Origin: CAYTWW01 sp043801855
Lineage (GTDB): Archaea > Nanobdellota > Nanobdellia > Woesearchaeales > GW2011-AR15
Direction of reading: 5' to 3'
Assembly: GCA_043801855.1 (NCBI GenBank)
Contig: JAZDLQ010000103.1
Coordinates: 6,916 to 70,915 of the forward strand
DNA length: 64,000 bases
The notes under the pieces: generated by a model
Seen by the model: the letters and a program-made list of their open reading frames with translations, nothing else
Database searches by the model: none
Told to the model about the DNA's origin: nothing
Position numbers and translations under genes: made by a program
Shown: positions 53,201-61,576 of the stretch, piece after piece
Layout: each line of letters starts with the position of its first letter
Position numbering within the stretch: the stretch's first letter is position 1

Positions 53201-53348
53201 AGAAATATTTTATTCCTAAAATTGGCCAGAAATGATCAAAGTGCCATATTGGAAGACCATCATTAAAATAATTTAGAGTTACAATTAATGATAATAATAA
53301 CAGAATCGATATGAGAATCCATGATTTTCTTAGAAGTTTTATTAACAC
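50223..53348 (-). CDS. large GT-C/YfhO-like membrane protein with two outer HxDYGE domains
   Basis: 1,041 residues, GTG start. About twelve membrane helices in the first 400 residues, with 'WHFDHFWPIL' in the first outer loop, the same motif as the paralog at 45817. The outer region repeats a roughly 110-residue discoidin-like module twice: 'SFNHNDYGEKIYLSGD...' near residue 580 and 'SYNHKDYGERISISRD...' near residue 740, each ending with 'S/N-x-x-K-H-x-T-I/V-S'. A final membrane pair closes the protein. It is upstream of, and coupled to, the 1,468-residue paralog. Likely role: transfer of a sugar or other group from a polyprenyl donor on the outside, with the modules binding the growing glycan. 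Function is inferred from topology and context. Confidence 0.8.
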   Translation of the reverse strand: MLIKLLRKSWILISILLLLSLIVTLNYFNDGLPIWHFDHFWPILGIKYFLSNLYTWNADGIGMSFVRGIPNLLPMGLFIGIIDFIGLSNLTSQGVYYFFIIASAAVSMYYLCSILNLSKFSRFFSACFYAFGLSLIFGFSYLTLFAFMPLYFGLYINGIKKQKKFPYIYLFSVIWLFTGTSAYSNPGYIIIQWLPLLFAGIFFLFTEKNKQHVIKFSLALAFFWLLINSFWIVPNFFSIKSNLESSEISGMTDITVMKGVSADIKYAMLNLPYGQGYFSKFEKDVIFTWANHFLKNPIVIFIGFLFFLLMILFLVFPNSKDYSFYLFVFFFYLLLIIIENGLKEPFSTINTFVFQKIPFFITIFRNLTKFNLIVMMLAALMIGKSIDTIEKKKLPKAVYAILIVIFIAYSFPVWKGYNFVDKGEFLRSSSVEIPDYYSAADKYLAESNQDARALSMPLTKTYQLALDWDKGYQGSNPYPYLFKKNVIGSKWGSDFLFDTLSGYISRMPLEYLSGDGIFYYQVPYFGFYEERVSSLNGFNGDAEHSPWLADGGQLVCTGNCYLIWDYSFTCPINEVNVSLRSFNHNDYGEKIYLSGDSNEWLLIFNNTLSDNVISVKNISSRYLHGKNRMMMKLESNGRKHSTVSFIDISANLAGTGCKLVRTDEYMYYNYKIDKNGFRKTDIAAFNYLQGNLTSDHNYNNWSIESGQLVSEKPSEIIWKFDVGYPIQNAAFEYRSYNHKDYGERISISRDGLNWIELLNNNADNAGYTQKLAESEYANGANFVYFKLSNNTKKHQTISAIDVSIKYKNDLSKDNIDFKLIKHVLSLYNIDSILFHKDTNWNYIALRSNDWYPNTKFQYLNFLKLFSDDNNNRSVDIGMVSITQLEEEAKYVYFVDSIEKFSKATFANLNIKDAQKYDEEFIISPNAPVENMRIAEYNIANPTEIIVEKKSSMPEYLVLSARYDDNWRLVKGSPSFFDRLGLNDGFNHIKVNFYANAWHIADAGRYTLFFYPQTYLNVFLSLTIIIIIAYPILLISVRKRHR

Positions 53349-53360
53349 TTTATTTTTAAC

Positions 53361-53717
53361 CTATTTATTATCTGTTTTTGTAAAATTAGCGATAGCCATT
53401 ACAATTGTACCTGCCAAAAGCAAAAGAAATACTGCAATGGATGCGTTTTCAGCAAGGCTATCTCTACCAACTATCATGGCAAAAGGAATAATCGGCAGTA
53501 TTACAAACGAAATTTTATAAAGTGAATCAGAACGAAGATAATTCAGTTCTGGTATGCTTGATACAAGAGACCTAATCGTCATTGCAAATTTTTTCATAAT
53601 AATTTTTAAGATATTTATAGTAATATTAAGTGGTTTTATCAATAATATATTGCAGACAGCATCAAAAGCTTCATCAACTAGTTTATTCTGGAAAAAATCG
53701 TCTTTTATTTCGTTCAC
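53361..53717 (-). CDS. small membrane protein of unknown function
   Basis: 118 residues from a GTG at 53717. An N-terminal amphipathic, partly charged half is followed by two membrane helices ('IVILPIIPFAMIV'-type and 'IAVFLLLLAGTIVMAIANF'). No known family. It lies 13 bp after the 330-residue gene and 12 bp before the 1,041-residue transferase on the same strand, so it is an operon member and may be a scaffold or regulator of the transferases. The start is uncertain; an internal ATG would remove about 40 residues. Confidence 0.65.
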   Translation of the reverse strand: MNEIKDDFFQNKLVDEAFDAVCNILLIKPLNITINILKIIMKKFAMTIRSLVSSIPELNYLRSDSLYKISFVILPIIPFAMIVGRDSLAENASIAVFLLLLAGTIVMAIANFTKTDNK

Positions 53718-53730
53718 CCCGGATATAATT

Positions 53731-54723
53731 TCATTTGGTACTTAATTTTATCTTATTTAGACCACCATACAATGGAAATATCATAAAATCATCATAATTA
53801 TTTACAACCTTAGCATTATTATAATTCGCATAAAGATGCAATATTAATTTTTCGGTGCAATTTTCTGGCATAAAAATAGTTGAATATTTTTTCCATTCAT
53901 TTGATGAATTTAAAGCAACATTTATATTGCATATTCCACAGCCGCTGTCCCAAAGGCAAATATATGGATTGTCTCCCTTATAATAAAATGAAATTGAATA
54001 TGATTTTGCATTTTCAATTTGTTTTATCTCCTGATTTACGCATGCGCAATGGCTGCTTGATCCTAATTCAAGAGAATATTTTTTTTCAATTGAATTATTT
54101 GATTGTATTGCAAAAATACTTTCAGTGCCAGACTTGCCCTTGCAGCAATCCTTTACACCACTCCACGTCCCTTCCTCAAAACCGCCATCTTTAAGCAGAT
54201 TCTCACCAGTTCCAGGAAACTCAATCTTCAAAGAATGCTCTCCTTTTTTTAGCTTCATGTCTCCAATGTTCACCCACATGTAATCCTCTCCAAACACTTT
54301 TTGGGTAAAATACTTTTCGTCAACAGATATTTTATTTTTCCTGTTCTCAAAATTAGACAATATATATAGGTTATAATTGCCTGTTTCATTAATGCTGAAT
54401 TTATACAGGGCAGAATTGCCACTTACCTCTCCATTGGATAAGTCAATATCTATTTCAACACTTTCGCTGCTAAAAGAATCATTGCCATCCAATATTGAAT
54501 TTAGCGCAATGAATATAATAAGTAATACGCCAGCTGCAGCAAAGATTGCCTCTGCTGCATTAATCAGATGCTTTCTAAAATTTTTTTTAACTTTTATCAT
54601 TCTTTTTTTATCTGGCTCAATTGCAGCTTTTATCTTTTTTAACGGTGTATAATATTTGGAATGTGAATCATCCTGAAATATTGTCTCATCTTTAGGAATT
54701 TTAATCTTATGAATAACACTCAC
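53731..54723 (-). CDS. membrane-anchored protein with a CBM4/9-like outer domain
   Basis: 330 residues. After a basic cytoplasmic N-terminus of about 55 residues there is one membrane helix (about residues 52-75). The rest lies outside: a beta domain (about 85-170), then a jelly-roll segment opening 'NLLKDGGFEEGTWSG' with paired Cys and ending 'NEWKKYSTIFMP', the layout of carbohydrate-binding CBM4/9-like modules. Probably binds the glycan or anchors the complex of the two GT-C-like proteins encoded downstream. The GTG start fits a TATA-like box about 30 nt upstream. It is the first gene of the reverse operon. Confidence 0.75.
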   Translation of the reverse strand: MSVIHKIKIPKDETIFQDDSHSKYYTPLKKIKAAIEPDKKRMIKVKKNFRKHLINAAEAIFAAAGVLLIIFIALNSILDGNDSFSSESVEIDIDLSNGEVSGNSALYKFSINETGNYNLYILSNFENRKNKISVDEKYFTQKVFGEDYMWVNIGDMKLKKGEHSLKIEFPGTGENLLKDGGFEEGTWSGVKDCCKGKSGTESIFAIQSNNSIEKKYSLELGSSSHCACVNQEIKQIENAKSYSISFYYKGDNPYICLWDSGCGICNINVALNSSNEWKKYSTIFMPENCTEKLILHLYANYNNAKVVNNYDDFMIFPLYGGLNKIKLSTK

Positions 54724-54748
54724 CCCATGCTAACGATTTATCTAGGCT

Positions 54749-54757
54749 AATATAAAT
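54749..54757 (-). promoter_or_regulatory. TATA-like box for the reverse GT-C operon
   Basis: ATTTATATT on the minus strand is centred about 30 nt before the GTG at 54723. It lies in the 84-bp divergent gap shared with the ImmA/IrrE-type gene at 54808. Confidence 0.45.
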
Positions 54758-54807
54758 TTTTTGCAAAATCGAAAGATTTAAGAAGAATTTCTTCCAAGGT
54801 TGTTAAT

Positions 54808-56046
54808 ATGGGCAGAATTGTTGAGCTTAACAATATGGAATTTAGGATTAGTCCTGTTAGGCTGAAATACTTGTTGGACTTATACAAGTTATCAAATGAA
54901 GAATTTCTTTCAAAATTACAGGGCACTAATAAAAATATAGTTTTATCATTGGACGATATAAGTCAGATATTACAAGATAATAAAAAAGTGAAGCTTACCT
55001 TATTAAAAAAAATGGATAATATCTTTGGGAAAGGAGTTAATTGGCTTATTTCTAAGAGGGGTTTGCCTTCCAAGGAAAAATTTAGTCTTTTTTTTAGAAA
55101 AGATAAATTTAACTCGAGAATAAATATAGGCTCAATTAGGATAGTTGAAGAATTTGAAAGAAAGAAAGATGAAATTGAAGCTTATTGCAATAACATTAAT
55201 TATAAGGCCATAAAAAAATTAAATTATAATTTAACTGATGATCCTGACTTTGTCGCAAAAATTATAAGGAAGAAGTTTGATGAAACCAGAATTAAATTAA
55301 AAAAGGAGGCTCTTTTAAGAGAAAATAATTCAGATAGGGATTTTTTGGAAAATTTAATTCGGATCATTGAAGAGTTTAATGTTTTTGTTTTTGAATTTAC
55401 CGAAAACTGGAATAAAAAAGATAAAGCAGATTTTAACGGTTTTTTCATGAGTCCAAACCTGATTGTCATAAAACGGCAGCAAAACTATTTTAAAAGGGAG
55501 ATTTTTACATTAATGCACGAATTTGCGCACTACTTAATTAATGAAGAAGAAATTGATGAAGAAGTAGGCGAGTCTTTAAATCAAGGAAAAGTCGAAAATT
55601 GGTGTAACGAATTTGCATATCAATTTTTAATTGCTGATTTTGATAATAAAATTAAGGAATTAGATGAAGCTGTTTCTTCAAATGGTTTTCACAAAGAATT
55701 GCTAGAAGAGATTTCTAAAAAAACCAGGTTAAGCACTTTAGCTTTATATACCAAGCTAAGAATTATTAATAAAATATCCGCAATGTCATATAGTAAAATA
55801 TATGATGAGATTATTGATTCTATTAACAAAGAAATTCAAAAAAAAAAGGAAGCTGCAGAGCTTGAAAGACAGATATTAAAAGAAAAAGATCAAAAATCAT
55901 TTACAAGTTCTCCCAAGCCAATTGAATCTAATTTGTTTAAAGAAATCCTTAAAATTAATTATTTTGAAGGCAATATTAGTGAGGGTCAAGTATTGGAATC
56001 CTTAAAATTAAAGAATAAATCAATAAATGAGGTAATTTATTCATGA
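54808..56046 (+). CDS. ImmA/IrrE-type metalloprotease with N-terminal HTH-like region (COG2856)
   Basis: 412 residues. The N-terminal 100 or so residues resemble an XRE-type HTH variant. The middle has the zinc-protease motif H237-E-F-A-H241 in 'LMHEFAHYLINEEEIDEEVGE', followed by 'ENWCNEFAYQFL', the third-ligand region of ImmA/IrrE peptidases. The C-terminus is Lys/Glu-rich and helical. Such proteins form a conserved pair with a DUF4411 PIN-like protein encoded directly downstream, and the overlap with that (here frameshifted) gene as ATGA fits this. The pairing is regarded as toxin-antitoxin-like; which member is toxic is not evident here. Confidence 0.85.
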   Translation: MGRIVELNNMEFRISPVRLKYLLDLYKLSNEEFLSKLQGTNKNIVLSLDDISQILQDNKKVKLTLLKKMDNIFGKGVNWLISKRGLPSKEKFSLFFRKDKFNSRINIGSIRIVEEFERKKDEIEAYCNNINYKAIKKLNYNLTDDPDFVAKIIRKKFDETRIKLKKEALLRENNSDRDFLENLIRIIEEFNVFVFEFTENWNKKDKADFNGFFMSPNLIVIKRQQNYFKREIFTLMHEFAHYLINEEEIDEEVGESLNQGKVENWCNEFAYQFLIADFDNKIKELDEAVSSNGFHKELLEEISKKTRLSTLALYTKLRIINKISAMSYSKIYDEIIDSINKEIQKKKEAAELERQILKEKDQKSFTSSPKPIESNLFKEILKINYFEGNISEGQVLESLKLKNKSINEVIYS

Positions 56047-56643
56047 AATTTGATATACTGCTTATTGATGCAAATAGTATTATCAATTTTATGAGGTATT
56101 ATCATAAATATTTTGCCTTTTATGATGTAAAAGAAAAAAAAACCTGAATTTCAAATAATATTCAAAGGATTACTGGACTTCCTAATTCAAAAAGTCAAGT
56201 CAGGTGAAATAATAATATTAGACAAAGTAAATGATGAATTGTTGAGTTCTGATTTAAATGAATTTAAGGTTGCAATCAAAGATTTAATTATAAATAGTTT
56301 GGTTGTCTTTAATGAAGTGGGGGACTTAATAGAAAAATATAGAATTCTGGAAAATGAAAAATTAATCGATGATCAAGATAAAATTAATGCAGAATTAGAG
56401 CTTTATGAAACAAAATATGCAGATTTATTTCTAGTTGCATATGCAAATAAGTTAAAATCAGAAGGCAAAAAGGTTTTATTAATTACTGAAGAAAAGTTTG
56501 GAAAAGAAGGAAAATTAATCCCTAAAATTCCAATTATCTGCAAAAAAGAAAATGAAAATACTCATTGTAGAAATATGCCATTCGCATTATTTGAATTTTA
56601 CAACGAAGAATTAGAATTCTCTCTAAATATTAATTCTAAATAG
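56043..56643 (+). pseudogene. DUF4411 PIN-like protein, frameshifted in a 9-A run
   Basis: The ATG at 56043 overlaps the stop of the protease gene. The first 34 codons encode 'LLIDANSIINFMRYYHKYF', the PIN-like N-terminus (catalytic Asp in LIDAN), and then reach a TGA just after a run of nine A. Removing one A restores a single frame to 56643. That frame includes 'GEIIILDKVNDELLSSDLN', 'ETKYADLFLVAYANK', 'VLLITEE' and 'KIPIICKK', the family's later acidic and C-terminal motifs. About 200 residues in all when joined. A homopolymer sequencing error, true decay or programmed slippage are all possible. Confidence 0.8.
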
Positions 56644-56722
56644 ATCTGATTTAGTAAATTTCTTTTTTATATTGCCTGCGTTCTCTATAAGCTTTATTAA
56701 CAAAAAAACTTTCCATATGTGA

Positions 56723-58411
56723 ATGATTGGCTTTGTTAAAAAAAACATTGATTATTTACTGCCATTAATCTTATTCTTCATTATTTTTTATAATAATCTT
56801 TTCACCAGTATGTTTTTTCTTGACTTTACACCTTATCAACACTTTCATCTATTAAAAATACTGTCACATGTGAATTTCTCTGGGTATGAATTCATCTATA
56901 TCGCACAGCTATTTCTGCTTTCCATATTCAATCTGTCTCATCTTTTATTCCAGTTTTTAGTATTATCTTCACTAATTCTATCCTTTTTTTTCATTAAAAA
57001 GCTTGTATTGCATAACACATTATTATTCTCTATCATATTTTTCTTCAACCCTTTTGTATATTCCCGCATAATGACAGGACAGTTTAGCATTCTTATTGCA
57101 TATCTTCTTCTGCCAATGTACATCTACTATCTCTTCAATTATCTTAGAGAAGATTCTTCACCAGCATCTCAACTAAAGCTGTCCCTCTCCTTCAGCATCT
57201 GCGGCATGTTCGCAGCGCAGGTCTTCGCTATAAATTTTTTGATTTTCATTCTAGCGTCAATATATTTCTACCAAAAAGATGAATTTTCAATTAAAGAATT
57301 CGTTAAATCAACAGCGATTATTTTTTCACTTATATTTCTTCTAAACGCCTTCTGGCTGCAAGGTCTATTCTCAAGTAATGTATTCTCGCAGATAGATTCA
57401 TCAGATGAGGCGTTTTATGCGCCAAAACTATCTGAAAACATTCCTGCATCAGCAAAAATAATCGGCATGTGGGGATTTTGGAGAGAAGCTGGATATATCA
57501 CAACATATAAAACACTGCCCAGCCTATTATGGTATGCGCTGACTTTTATGTTTGTATTACTAATGCTCTTAGGCTTTTACAAGAATGGATTTAAAAAAGA
57601 ATCCAAGCTCTTTTTTTCCTTTTGGTGGCTTGGTGTTATATTTGCACTGGGCATATCACATCCCTACACTGCAATAATATTTAATTTTTTATTTGAAAAA
57701 ATACCGTTTTTCAGTGGCTTTCGCGACAGCCATAAGTTCGCTGCATTAATCGCTCTTTCATATGCATATCTCTGCCCGTATGGATTAGCTTACCTTAAAG
57801 AGAATACAAAAGGATTATTAAAAAAAGCAATTCCAATTGCATTTATTATCTTAGTGCTCTTGTATACTTACCCATTAATAGGGTTTTGGAATCAGGTTAA
57901 ATCAACTGATTATCCGCAAAGCTATATAGATACAAATGATTTCTTTAAAACTCAGAATATCATAGGCCGCATTATTTATCTGCCGTGGGAAACATACATA
58001 ACCTACAACTGGTCAGCAAATGTCTCATCAGATGGAAGGATAGCAAACCCCATTAACAAGCTACTAGATCCAACAATAATAACTGGCCCAGAAAAATATG
58101 GAAGCGCAACGGATATGCAAAATAGCATTTCGGAATGTATTGAAAAAAAATCAATTAAATGCCTGGAAAATCGCTCAGTGCAGTATATACTGGCTGATTC
58201 CTGCCTGCAGGTAACACAGCAATACGGCTGGATAGATGCAATAAAAGCTCATAAGGATGGTTGCATTACCATCTACAAATTAAATAATGCAACTGCAATA
58301 AACCAAAAAGCCAATGTTCCACTGCGGTTTGCAGCAGGAATTTTGCTAAGCATTACAGCATTTTTAATAGTTATTATCAAACTCATTAACGTTATTATTT
58401 CTAATGCGTAG
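56723..58411 (+). CDS. polytopic GT-C/YfhO-like membrane protein
   Basis: 562 residues with about twelve membrane helices. The first outer loop has 'FFLDFTPYQHFHLLK', again an Asp followed by aromatic residues and Pro. The segment 'FNPFVYSRIMTGQFSILIAYLLLP' is typical of archaeal YfhO-like or oligosaccharide-transfer membrane proteins. A short outer segment with paired Cys (about residues 470-510) precedes the last helix. It is shorter than the two paralog-like giants at 45817 and 50223 and has no HxDYGE or propeller module. Transferase role inferred; it sits just upstream of the second PGF-pre-PGF surface protein. Confidence 0.72.
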   Translation: MIGFVKKNIDYLLPLILFFIIFYNNLFTSMFFLDFTPYQHFHLLKILSHVNFSGYEFIYIAQLFLLSIFNLSHLLFQFLVLSSLILSFFFIKKLVLHNTLLFSIIFFFNPFVYSRIMTGQFSILIAYLLLPMYIYYLFNYLREDSSPASQLKLSLSFSICGMFAAQVFAINFLIFILASIYFYQKDEFSIKEFVKSTAIIFSLIFLLNAFWLQGLFSSNVFSQIDSSDEAFYAPKLSENIPASAKIIGMWGFWREAGYITTYKTLPSLLWYALTFMFVLLMLLGFYKNGFKKESKLFFSFWWLGVIFALGISHPYTAIIFNFLFEKIPFFSGFRDSHKFAALIALSYAYLCPYGLAYLKENTKGLLKKAIPIAFIILVLLYTYPLIGFWNQVKSTDYPQSYIDTNDFFKTQNIIGRIIYLPWETYITYNWSANVSSDGRIANPINKLLDPTIITGPEKYGSATDMQNSISECIEKKSIKCLENRSVQYILADSCLQVTQQYGWIDAIKAHKDGCITIYKLNNATAINQKANVPLRFAAGILLSITAFLIVIIKLINVIISNA

Positions 58412-58420
58412 TAACGTAAA

Positions 58421-58429
58421 CTTTATATA
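58421..58429 (+). promoter_or_regulatory. TATA-like box for the second PGF-pre-PGF protein
   Basis: CTTTATATA is centred about 31 nt before the ATG at 58456, right after the preceding stop. It fits a leaderless transcript of its own. Confidence 0.5.
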
Positions 58430-58455
58430 GTATTTACATTCTATAAAATTGAATA

Positions 58456-60987
58456 ATGGGGAAAAAAAGATTTGAGTTATTTAGTGTGTTCTTTACTATC
58501 TCAGTTGTAATACTGCTAATATTATCAGGCACTGCAAAAGCAATAACCCTTGGCGTTTCAAATATTGAGGCTTCAGCTGAATCAGCGTCACAAACAAGCT
58601 TCCTTGCAAAAGTGGATCTGCATACAAATGATATTCTTCTTGCAAGTTCAAATTTTACAGTGACTATGACAAATAACGCAGGCCTTGCAAATTATACCTG
58701 CACTTTTAATGTCGATGGCGGTGAAATAACCTCTTGCAGCGGCATAAGCGTTGTCTTATACAGCAGGAACTGGACAAGCATGGGCACAGGCTATGGATTT
58801 GGCTATGGCTATGGATATAACTATAATGATTCAGAGACAACATATGAATCGATAAATTTTTCAGCCTCTCAAGGCGTTGGATATGGATTTGGCTCTGGAT
58901 TCGGATATGATGCCTATAATTCAGCAGTCACAACAACTGCAGAGCTTGTGTTCAATGTAACATGGACAACACCATCAATTGATGCAAACAGCGATTATGC
59001 AATAAATTTCTATGCTTATGTTTCTGACGGTCAGAACAGGATAAACTATCAGAATGTAAATTCCGGGTCTATTACTATCATCGGGCAGTCCAATATTGAT
59101 TCTGATGCAGCATCCGTTGAGGCTGTCAAAGATGCATTAACCTATGCATATATATTAATGGATGATACTCCTTCAGCGCAGGACAGTGTCCTTGGAAACC
59201 TATATCTTCCAACAGCAATATCTGGCGTTGATATCTCATGGTCATCAAATAATACTGCAAGAGTTAATAATTCAGGCGTTGTTTCAAGAGCAGGAACAGA
59301 TGTTTCTGTGGCTTTAACTGCTACTTTAAATAAATCAACTGCCTCTGATACAAAGTTATTCAACCTTACAGTCAAAGCAGCAGTAGCTGCTGCTACAGTA
59401 GTTGATGCAGAAATAAATGTAAGTTCATCTGAAGTTGTCTTAACCCAAGCAAATGTTGTAAACTTGACTGATATCACAATACCAGTTGACATAGATGACA
59501 ACGAGACAGTTTACTTAAACCTTGCAGCAATCAAGAGCAATGTCACTAACAATGTCACACTTTTATACAGTAATCTTACGCTTGAAAGAGTGTCTGATTT
59601 ACAGAATTATTCCGTGTTTTTGCCAAACATGACAACAATATCTGGCGGAAGTTCATGGAACGGTATTATTATTATGCCAACCTTAAGAGAAGAATCTGAC
59701 TATACAGCTCCAAGCGGCACAGTTAATGTAGTTGTTGTCTTTGGCTCTGACATTGAGCTTAATTTTTCAAACCCAGTAGCTATAAGATTAGGTGGTATGG
59801 CTGGAAAAAGCGCAGCATACACAAGAACAAATGTACTTACAGCAATATCAACAGCATGCAATAGTGCCACTGCTCCAACAAATATTAACGCTGCTTCTCC
59901 AAGAGAATGCTATATCTCATCAGGAAGCGATCTATTGATATGGACTTATCATTTCACTGACTTTGCAGCCTACACACCTGCAGCAGCTGTTGAGGAAGAA
60001 GAAGAAGAAGAAAGCAGCGGGTCATCAAGCCGAAGTAATCATCCTGCATGGGATATTGAGACAATAATTTCTAACCCCAAAGTAGTACAGCTATGGTCTA
60101 AAATTGCTGCCGGCACTCAAACAACTATGACTATTACTAATAAAGAAATAGGTATTGAGTATATTATTTTAATACTCAAGGAAGAAGCAAAAGATGTTAA
60201 AATGCAAATTGTTAGGCTTTTGACAAAACCTACAGGAGTAAGCGATCCTGCTTCAAAGATATACAGGTATTATTCATTTGAGACAACTAACCTTGGAGGA
60301 TTAGATACAGCGAAAATAAGATTCACTGTTGAAGAATCTTGGATTACAGCAAACGGGCTTACTGCAAATGATTTAGCTATGTTTAGGTATGCAAATGGAG
60401 TCTGGAATGAACTTAACACTCTTTATGTTTCTAAGGCTAATGGCATTATAACTTTTGAAGCAACAACCAATGGCTTTAGCTATTTTGCTGTTGGAGAAAA
60501 GAGTAAAACATCGCAAGTGATTGCTGCACGCGAAGAAATCATTCAGCCTCCTGCAGTTGTTCAGCCTCCTGTGGAAAAAGTACAGCCACCAGGTGAAAAA
60601 CAGCCGCCTGTTCAAAAAGAGGAGCCTCCTGCACCAGCCAATACAAGTCCAATGCTATTTATCTTCTTCCTTTTAGCATTAATTGCAGCTTGCATAATTG
60701 GAGTTGGCATAATAGTATATCATGGAAAAAAACACAATCAACTTCAGACTACAATGAAAGAGCATGGTGTTCATCATGTGCATGAAAACACAGAAAAGCT
60801 TGATTCATTTGTAGCCAATATTGTTGAACACGGCCATGAAGAAACAATGGTTAAAAAGCAGCTGATTAAAAAAGGCTGGGATAAGCATACAGTCGAAAAA
60901 TCATTTCAGAAAGCAAAGCATGGAAAACCATCAAAGGATGAATTTTCTGATAAATTACAGAAAATGAAAGAACAGTTAAGGAAATAG
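58456..60987 (+). CDS. PGF-pre-PGF surface protein with Gly/Tyr repeats and a cytoplasmic two-helix tail
   Basis: 843 residues. A signal peptide ends at 'SGTAKA'. Residues about 25-210 form an outer domain holding two Gly/Tyr-rich loops ('YGFGYGYGYNYND', 'GYGFGSGFGYDAYN'). An atrophied bacterial Ig-type domain follows (about 218-310, 'ISWSSNNTARVNNSGVVSR'), then a beta domain, an acidic/Ser linker, and the PGF-pre-PGF domain (about 545-682, 'IRFTVEESWI', 'GFSYFAVGEK'). A QPP-rich linker, one membrane helix (about 732-756) and a His-rich cytoplasmic two-helix tail ('HVHENTEKLDSF', 'IKKGWDKHTVEKSFQKAK') end the protein. The tail matches that of the protein at 22908. Followed by a T-rich end convergent with the DUF4416 gene. 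Confidence 0.87.
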   Translation: MGKKRFELFSVFFTISVVILLILSGTAKAITLGVSNIEASAESASQTSFLAKVDLHTNDILLASSNFTVTMTNNAGLANYTCTFNVDGGEITSCSGISVVLYSRNWTSMGTGYGFGYGYGYNYNDSETTYESINFSASQGVGYGFGSGFGYDAYNSAVTTTAELVFNVTWTTPSIDANSDYAINFYAYVSDGQNRINYQNVNSGSITIIGQSNIDSDAASVEAVKDALTYAYILMDDTPSAQDSVLGNLYLPTAISGVDISWSSNNTARVNNSGVVSRAGTDVSVALTATLNKSTASDTKLFNLTVKAAVAAATVVDAEINVSSSEVVLTQANVVNLTDITIPVDIDDNETVYLNLAAIKSNVTNNVTLLYSNLTLERVSDLQNYSVFLPNMTTISGGSSWNGIIIMPTLREESDYTAPSGTVNVVVVFGSDIELNFSNPVAIRLGGMAGKSAAYTRTNVLTAISTACNSATAPTNINAASPRECYISSGSDLLIWTYHFTDFAAYTPAAAVEEEEEEESSGSSSRSNHPAWDIETIISNPKVVQLWSKIAAGTQTTMTITNKEIGIEYIILILKEEAKDVKMQIVRLLTKPTGVSDPASKIYRYYSFETTNLGGLDTAKIRFTVEESWITANGLTANDLAMFRYANGVWNELNTLYVSKANGIITFEATTNGFSYFAVGEKSKTSQVIAAREEIIQPPAVVQPPVEKVQPPGEKQPPVQKEEPPAPANTSPMLFIFFLLALIAACIIGVGIIVYHGKKHNQLQTTMKEHGVHHVHENTEKLDSFVANIVEHGHEETMVKKQLIKKGWDKHTVEKSFQKAKHGKPSKDEFSDKLQKMKEQLRK

Positions 60988-61005
60988 TTCTTTTTTGTAT
61001 TTGCC

Positions 61006-61530
61006 CTATTCTTTTTCTTTTTTAATTAATTCTTTCCTGATTCCAATAAAAAAATCTAACAAATCCTTGTTTTTATAATCTTCAAAAGTCCACTTGAAAG
61101 TCTCAACTTCTTTTTTTTTGAAAAAAAACATAATATGAGCGTATATTCCTTTTCCAAGATAAATTCTATGGGGGCGGGATTTTGTACTTGCTACAATTAA
61201 CTGATGCTCTGTTATATAGCCTGGGTCAAGGTTTACCTGCCTTTTTCCTTGAGCTGATAATTTCTTTTCTATTTTATTTGTTATCAGCTTTATTTTCGGA
61301 AGACAAGAAATATCAATATTTTCATTAAATGAGATAAATAATTTTTTTATATTTTCTCCCATTTCTTCCTTATAATAATCTGTAAAATTAAATTCAATTT
61401 CTTTTGATAAACTTTTTATTTCGCCAAATTCGCTCTTTAAATCAAGAATCGCAGCTTCACGTAGCTTCTCATCTGAATACATTATTCCGCAAATGAGAAC
61501 ACCTTTTTGAGAGATAGTTGGATTTGCCAT
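61006..61530 (-). CDS. DUF4416 family protein
   Basis: 174 residues matching the DUF4416 layout: 'KGVLICGIMYSDEKL' at the N-terminus, 'FTDYYKEEMGENIKKLFISF', 'QVNLDPGYITEHQLIVAST', 'HRIYLGKGIYAHI' and 'WTFEDYKNKDLLDFF'. The family is widespread in bacteria and archaea and its function is unknown; the conserved D-Y-Y, E-M-G and D-P-G-Y residues suggest an enzyme. It is soluble, with no signal peptide. It converges with the surface-protein gene (18 bp gap) and lies 46 bp after the enolase stop on the same strand, so it may be co-transcribed with eno. Confidence 0.88.
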   Translation of the reverse strand: MANPTISQKGVLICGIMYSDEKLREAAILDLKSEFGEIKSLSKEIEFNFTDYYKEEMGENIKKLFISFNENIDISCLPKIKLITNKIEKKLSAQGKRQVNLDPGYITEHQLIVASTKSRPHRIYLGKGIYAHIMFFFKKKEVETFKWTFEDYKNKDLLDFFIGIRKELIKKEKE

Positions 61531-61576
61531 GTTAGTTATAAATTAAGAAATAGACAAAAAAATAAAAAGTTAACCG

